From an uncultured Verrucomicrobia subdivision 3 bacterium (lineage in GTDB: Bacteria; Verrucomicrobiota; Verrucomicrobiae; Limisphaerales; CAMLLE01): 9,439 bases of DNA. The notes below the pieces were generated by a model. The model searched no databases and was not told the origin of the DNA. It saw only the letters and a program-made list of their open reading frames with translations. Shown piece by piece: positions 7,617-9,439 of this stretch. The stretch spans positions 1 through 9,439 of the forward strand of contig CAMLLE010000080.1 in NCBI GenBank assembly GCA_946480555.1, read 5' to 3'. Each line of letters opens with the position of its first letter. The stretch's first letter is position 1. Made by a program: the position numbers and the translations under genes.

Positions 7617-8315
7617 TCAGCCGGCTGGCTGCCGTTTCGGACGTTGCCCAAACAGCGCGGTGCCGATGCGCACGATGGTGGCGCCCTCTTCGATCGCCAG
7701 TTCGAAATCGCCGGACATGCCCATGCTTAGCTGCGCCAGCGGCGCACCCAGGCGTTGTTCGCATTCAGATTTCAATTCCCGCATCTGGCGGAAGATCGGC
7801 CGCAAGCGATTTTCATCGGTGGTGTAGGGCGGAATCGTCATGAGACCGTGAACTTCAAGCCGCGGCAGCGCGTTGATCGCGTCCAGATCGGCGAGCAGTT
7901 GCTGGGGCGCATAGCCGAACTTGCTCGCTTCACCCGCCAAATTCACCTCCAGCAAGATCGGCATCGTTTTCGCCGCTTGATCGCAACGCCGGTTGATTTC
8001 TTCGGCCAGGCTCAGGCTGTCCACGCTCTGGATCATCTCAAAGAGCTGCACCGCATCGCGCGCTTTGTTGCTTTGCAGGTGACCGATCATCTGCCAGCGC
8101 AAGCGGCCTGGGCAGAGAGGTATCTTTGACTTCGCCTCCTGCATCTTGTTTTCGCCGAAGAGCACGAGGCCGAGCCGGCTTGCTTCTGACACCACCTCCG
8201 GCGGCTGGCCTTTTGTAACAGCCAGCAACGTGACGGAAGAAGCACTCCGGCCGGCACGATCGCACGCGGCCTGAATGCGCTGTTGAATTGAATGGAGATT
8301 GTCGGACAAACTCAC
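7617..8315 (-). CDS. yggS: YggS/PLPBP-type pyridoxal phosphate homeostasis protein
   Basis: A soluble protein of 232 residues from the GTG at 8315, matching the family. Family hallmarks are the PLP-binding lysine in 'LLAVTKG' (K35 from this start), 'FGENKMQEA', 'WQMIGHLQSNK', 'VNLAGEASKFG', 'GLMTIPP', 'LSMGMSGDFELAI' and 'VRIGTALFG', which form the single-domain alanine-racemase-like barrel that carries PLP without known enzymatic turnover. YggS proteins keep free PLP in balance and affect amino acid metabolism. A longer frame starts at an ATG at 8357, but its first 14 residues ('MGIYDLRFTIYDSR') are simply translation of the upstream heptamer repeat. The GTG places the lysine at the position usual in the family (K36 in E. 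coli), so I prefer it. The gene is convergent with the response regulator and divergent from the EVE gene. No Shine-Dalgarno motif precedes either start. Confidence 0.93.
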   Translation of the reverse strand: MSLSDNLHSIQQRIQAACDRAGRSASSVTLLAVTKGQPPEVVSEASRLGLVLFGENKMQEAKSKIPLCPGRLRWQMIGHLQSNKARDAVQLFEMIQSVDSLSLAEEINRRCDQAAKTMPILLEVNLAGEASKFGYAPQQLLADLDAINALPRLEVHGLMTIPPYTTDENRLRPIFRQMRELKSECEQRLGAPLAQLSMGMSGDFELAIEEGATIVRIGTALFGQRPKRQPAG

Positions 8316-8320
8316 GCGCG

Positions 8321-8348
8321 AATCGTAAATCGTAAATCGCAGATCGTA
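8321..8348. repeat. Heptamer tandem repeat (AATCGTA), four units
   Basis: Plus strand units are AATCGTA (8321-8327), AATCGTA (8328-8334), AATCGCA (8335-8341) and GATCGTA (8342-8348); the remnant AATTCCC leads into the EVE start at 8356. The first two copies are identical and the others differ by one base each. The array fills nearly the whole gap between yggS and the EVE gene. Seven-base units read in all frames and produce the 'IYDLRFTIYD' peptide seen in the longer yggS frame, a sign of non-coding repeat rather than protein. The number of units probably varies between strains (inference). Confidence 0.8.
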
Positions 8349-8350
8349 AA
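8322..8350 (-). promoter_or_regulatory. Possible yggS promoter formed by the heptamer repeats
   Basis: On the minus strand TTTACG (8350-8345) and TACGAT (8327-8322) are separated by 17 bp and each matches 4 of 6 sigma70 consensus bases. The GTG at 8315 lies 6 bp beyond the -10-like hexamer, the same spacing as in front of the sensor kinase. Because every repeat unit contributes such hexamers, chance matching is likely and the call is tentative. Confidence 0.22.
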
Positions 8351-8355
8351 TTCCC

Positions 8356-8772
8356 ATGAACTACTGGCTCGTGAAGCAGGAACCGGAAGCATACGCGTGG
8401 TCCACCTTCGTCAAGGACGGCCGAACGGCTTGGACCGGTGTCCGCAATTTCCAGGCGCGGAACAATCTTCGTGCGATGAAGAAGGGCGACCTGGTTTGCT
8501 TTTACCACAGCGTTTCCGAGAAGCAGGTGGTGGGCATCGCGCGCGTCGCCCGGGAAGCGTATCTGGACCCGACCGCTGAAGAAGGTGATTGGTCCAGCGT
8601 GGATCTCGCTCCCGTGCAACCGCTCAAGCGGCCGGTGACGCTCGAGCAGATCAAAGCTGACAAGGTGTTGAAGACGATCCCGCTGGTGAAACAATCGCGT
8701 CTGTCAGTCACGCCGCTCAGCGAAACGGAGTTCAAGCAGATGCTGAAACTCGGAGAAACGCAGCTGAATTAG
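8356..8772 (+). CDS. EVE domain-containing protein (PUA-like fold)
   Basis: A single-domain cytoplasmic protein of 138 residues, the usual EVE length. It shows the full signature: 'NYWLVKQEP' at the N-terminus, 'AWTGVRNFQARN' (25-36), 'MKKGDLVCFYHS' (41-52), 'VVGIARVAREAYLDP' (58-72) and 'SRLSVTPL' (114-121). EVE domains belong to the PUA/YTH superfamily and are thought to recognise modified bases in DNA or RNA; the bacterial stand-alone form, like human THYN1, has no settled role. EVE domains fused to nucleases or located in defence islands act in restriction of modified DNA, but here the neighbours are housekeeping genes, so a defence role is not indicated. The ATG at 8356 follows the heptamer repeats without a Shine-Dalgarno motif and matches the conserved N-terminus exactly. 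Confidence 0.93.
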   Translation: MNYWLVKQEPEAYAWSTFVKDGRTAWTGVRNFQARNNLRAMKKGDLVCFYHSVSEKQVVGIARVAREAYLDPTAEEGDWSSVDLAPVQPLKRPVTLEQIKADKVLKTIPLVKQSRLSVTPLSETEFKQMLKLGETQLN

Positions 8773-8811
8773 AGCAGTCGTTGCGGCTGCAAGTTCTGAC
8801 AGCGTCTATCG

Positions 8812-8866
8812 CTCACCCGGCCTTCGGTCACCCGCTCCCGTCGGATGGGACCGGGGCAGGGGTGAG
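8812..8866. repeat. Degenerate palindromic intergenic repeat
   Basis: The ends CTCACCC (8812-8818) and GGGTGAG (8860-8866) are exact inverted complements, and an inner pair GGTC (8826-8829) / GACC (8849-8852) gives a nested arrangement. The GC-rich composition resembles the dispersed 'CTCACCC ... GGGGTGAGGG' intergenic elements seen in many environmental bacterial genomes; that likeness is from memory. It lies in the 226-bp gap between the convergent EVE and purM genes, where no gene is visible. Confidence 0.5.
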
Positions 8867-8888
8867 GGCTTCTGGAAATGACCTTCAA

Positions 8889-8910
8889 GAATCACGCCAA
8901 CGGGTGATTC
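8889..8910. repeat. Small hairpin in the EVE-purM gap
   Basis: GAATCAC (8889-8895) and GTGATTC (8904-8910) form a perfect 7-bp stem around an 8-nt loop. With the flanking palindromes it makes up a run of hairpins between convergent genes. It may be part of a composite repeat or act in transcription termination; no T tract follows. Confidence 0.4.
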
Positions 8911-8941
8911 GCAGCGATCCTTGCACCCGCCTCGCGGGCGC

Positions 8942-8962
8942 GGACGGCGCAGCGCGCTGTCC
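8942..8962. repeat. GC-rich near-palindrome before the purM stop, possible terminator or dispersed repeat
   Basis: GGACGGCGC (8942-8950) pairs with GCGCTGTCC (8954-8962) over 9 bp, including one G-T wobble, with a 3-nt AGC loop. This is the strongest compact hairpin in the gap and lies 37 bp from the purM stop codon. It could terminate purM transcription arriving on the minus strand or be one unit of a repeat family; the lack of a T tract favours the repeat reading. Confidence 0.45.
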
Positions 8963-8998
8963 CTACCCAACCCGCGATTCCTGTGAAATCGTTTCGCG

Positions 8999-9439
8999 TT
9001 AAGCGACCTTCGCTTCGCCCGTGCCTTTCACGACTTCGCCAATGATCCAGGCGTCGTGCTTCTGAGCGCGAATGAACTTCAGGACAGCGTCCGCTTTGTC
9101 CGGGGAGACAATCGACACCATGCCGATGCCCATGTTGAAGACTTGATAAAGCTCTTCGTCCGGCACGCCACTGCGTTCGGCGATGATCTGGAAAATCGGC
9201 AGCATCTCCCAGCTGCCTTTACGGATCACGACGTCGCAGTTGGAGGGCAGCACGCGCGGAATGTTGTCCACAAAACCGCCGCCGGTGATGTGTGCAAATG
9301 CTTTCACCGATCCCTGCCTGCCCTTCGCCGGGGAATTGAACTTCGCAATCAGTTTTTGCACAAGTGGCCCGTAGCTGACGTGGACTTTCAGGAGCTCGGC
9401 TCCGATTGTGTTCTTCAATTCCGGCACGCGGCTGGTCGG
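8999..9439 (-). CDS. purM: Phosphoribosylformylglycinamidine cyclo-ligase (AIR synthetase), C-terminal part, runs off right edge
   Basis: The visible 146 residues are the C-terminal domain (AIRS_C) of PurM, which converts formylglycinamidine ribonucleotide to aminoimidazole ribonucleotide with ATP in cytosolic purine synthesis. Hallmarks are 'AHITGGGFVDNIPRVLP', 'SWEMLPIFQII', 'VFNMGIGMV' and the closing 'DAWIIGEVVKGTGEA', in the order and spacing of E. coli PurM. The segment after 'IGAELLK' reads 'VHVSYGPLVQKL' instead of the usual 'PTRIYVK', and an extra basic loop ('NSPAKGRQGS') precedes the HITGGG motif. The frame stays open to the window edge, so the true start lies outside; the GTG at 9427 is an internal valine. 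The stop TAA is at 8999-9001. The gene is convergent with the EVE gene. Confidence 0.95.
   Translation of the reverse strand, partial: PTSRVPELKNTIGAELLKVHVSYGPLVQKLIAKFNSPAKGRQGSVKAFAHITGGGFVDNIPRVLPSNCDVVIRKGSWEMLPIFQIIAERSGVPDEELYQVFNMGIGMVSIVSPDKADAVLKFIRAQKHDAWIIGEVVKGTGEAKVA

Noticed and set aside
8321..8348. CRISPR-like array
   Set aside because: Units are 7 bp, directly abutting and without spacers, so this is a simple tandem repeat.
8316..8357. ATG at 8357 as the yggS start
   Set aside because: The added 14 residues are translated heptamer repeat, and the GTG at 8315 puts the PLP lysine and the total length where the family has them.
1..9439. A new defence, mobile or biosynthetic gene system
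   Set aside because: No transposase, integrase, nuclease, toxin-antitoxin, tRNA or biosynthetic core gene is visible. All substantial genes belong to known families in an ordinary arrangement.

Overview
The window looks like an ordinary chromosomal stretch of a GC-rich Gram-negative bacterium, most likely in the Verrucomicrobiota (Pedosphaera/Limisphaera-type lineages). The pointers are a very large secreted LamG/Ig-like protein whose C-terminus carries the 'APELPGPW ... QQYFRIQR' type of tail common in that phylum, a two-component sensor with a periplasmic WIGT-repeat propeller, and heptamer and palindromic intergenic repeats. The taxonomic call is inference from protein style; there is no rRNA or other phylogenetic marker apart from a partial purM.

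Layout, left to right. (1) 1-354, minus strand: the C-terminal end of a DUF4132/DUF7737 (MolR-related) protein that runs off the left edge. Its recognisable similarity stops abruptly near 354, so it is probably a gene remnant. (2) 355-478: a short spacer with a perfect inverted repeat, leading into (3) 479-3637, plus: a 1052-residue exported adhesin-like or carbohydrate-binding protein with two LamG domains, an Ig-like domain, a third beta-sandwich and another concanavalin-like region. (4) 3638-3746: a strong GC-rich hairpin, then a sigma70-like promoter whose expected start point falls on the next start codon. (5) 3747-7525, plus: a two-gene operon with a 4-bp overlap. It encodes a 14-repeat double-propeller sensor histidine kinase (Y_Y_Y, one membrane helix, HisKA_3, HATPase_c) and a NarL/LuxR-type response regulator. 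(6) 7526-7616: a convergent gap with a 13-bp hairpin. (7) 7617-8315, minus: YggS/PLPBP, the PLP homeostasis protein. (8) 8316-8355: a tiny divergent gap made of 7-bp tandem repeats. (9) 8356-8772, plus: an EVE-domain protein. (10) 8773-8998: a convergent gap holding several hairpins that look like dispersed intergenic repeats. (11) 8999-9439, minus: the C-terminal third of PurM, running off the right edge.

Functionally the window combines housekeeping genes (purM, yggS, EVE) with one signal-transduction operon and one large surface protein. The kinase and regulator are almost certainly a cognate pair. The sequence does not show that they control the upstream LamG gene, and the hairpin plus new promoter between them argue for separate transcription. 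I did not find a convincing new defence, mobile or biosynthetic system. The points most worth checking are the truncated DUF4132 fragment, the apparently leaderless promoter architecture, the heptamer repeats that shape the yggS start, and the repeat mosaic before purM.
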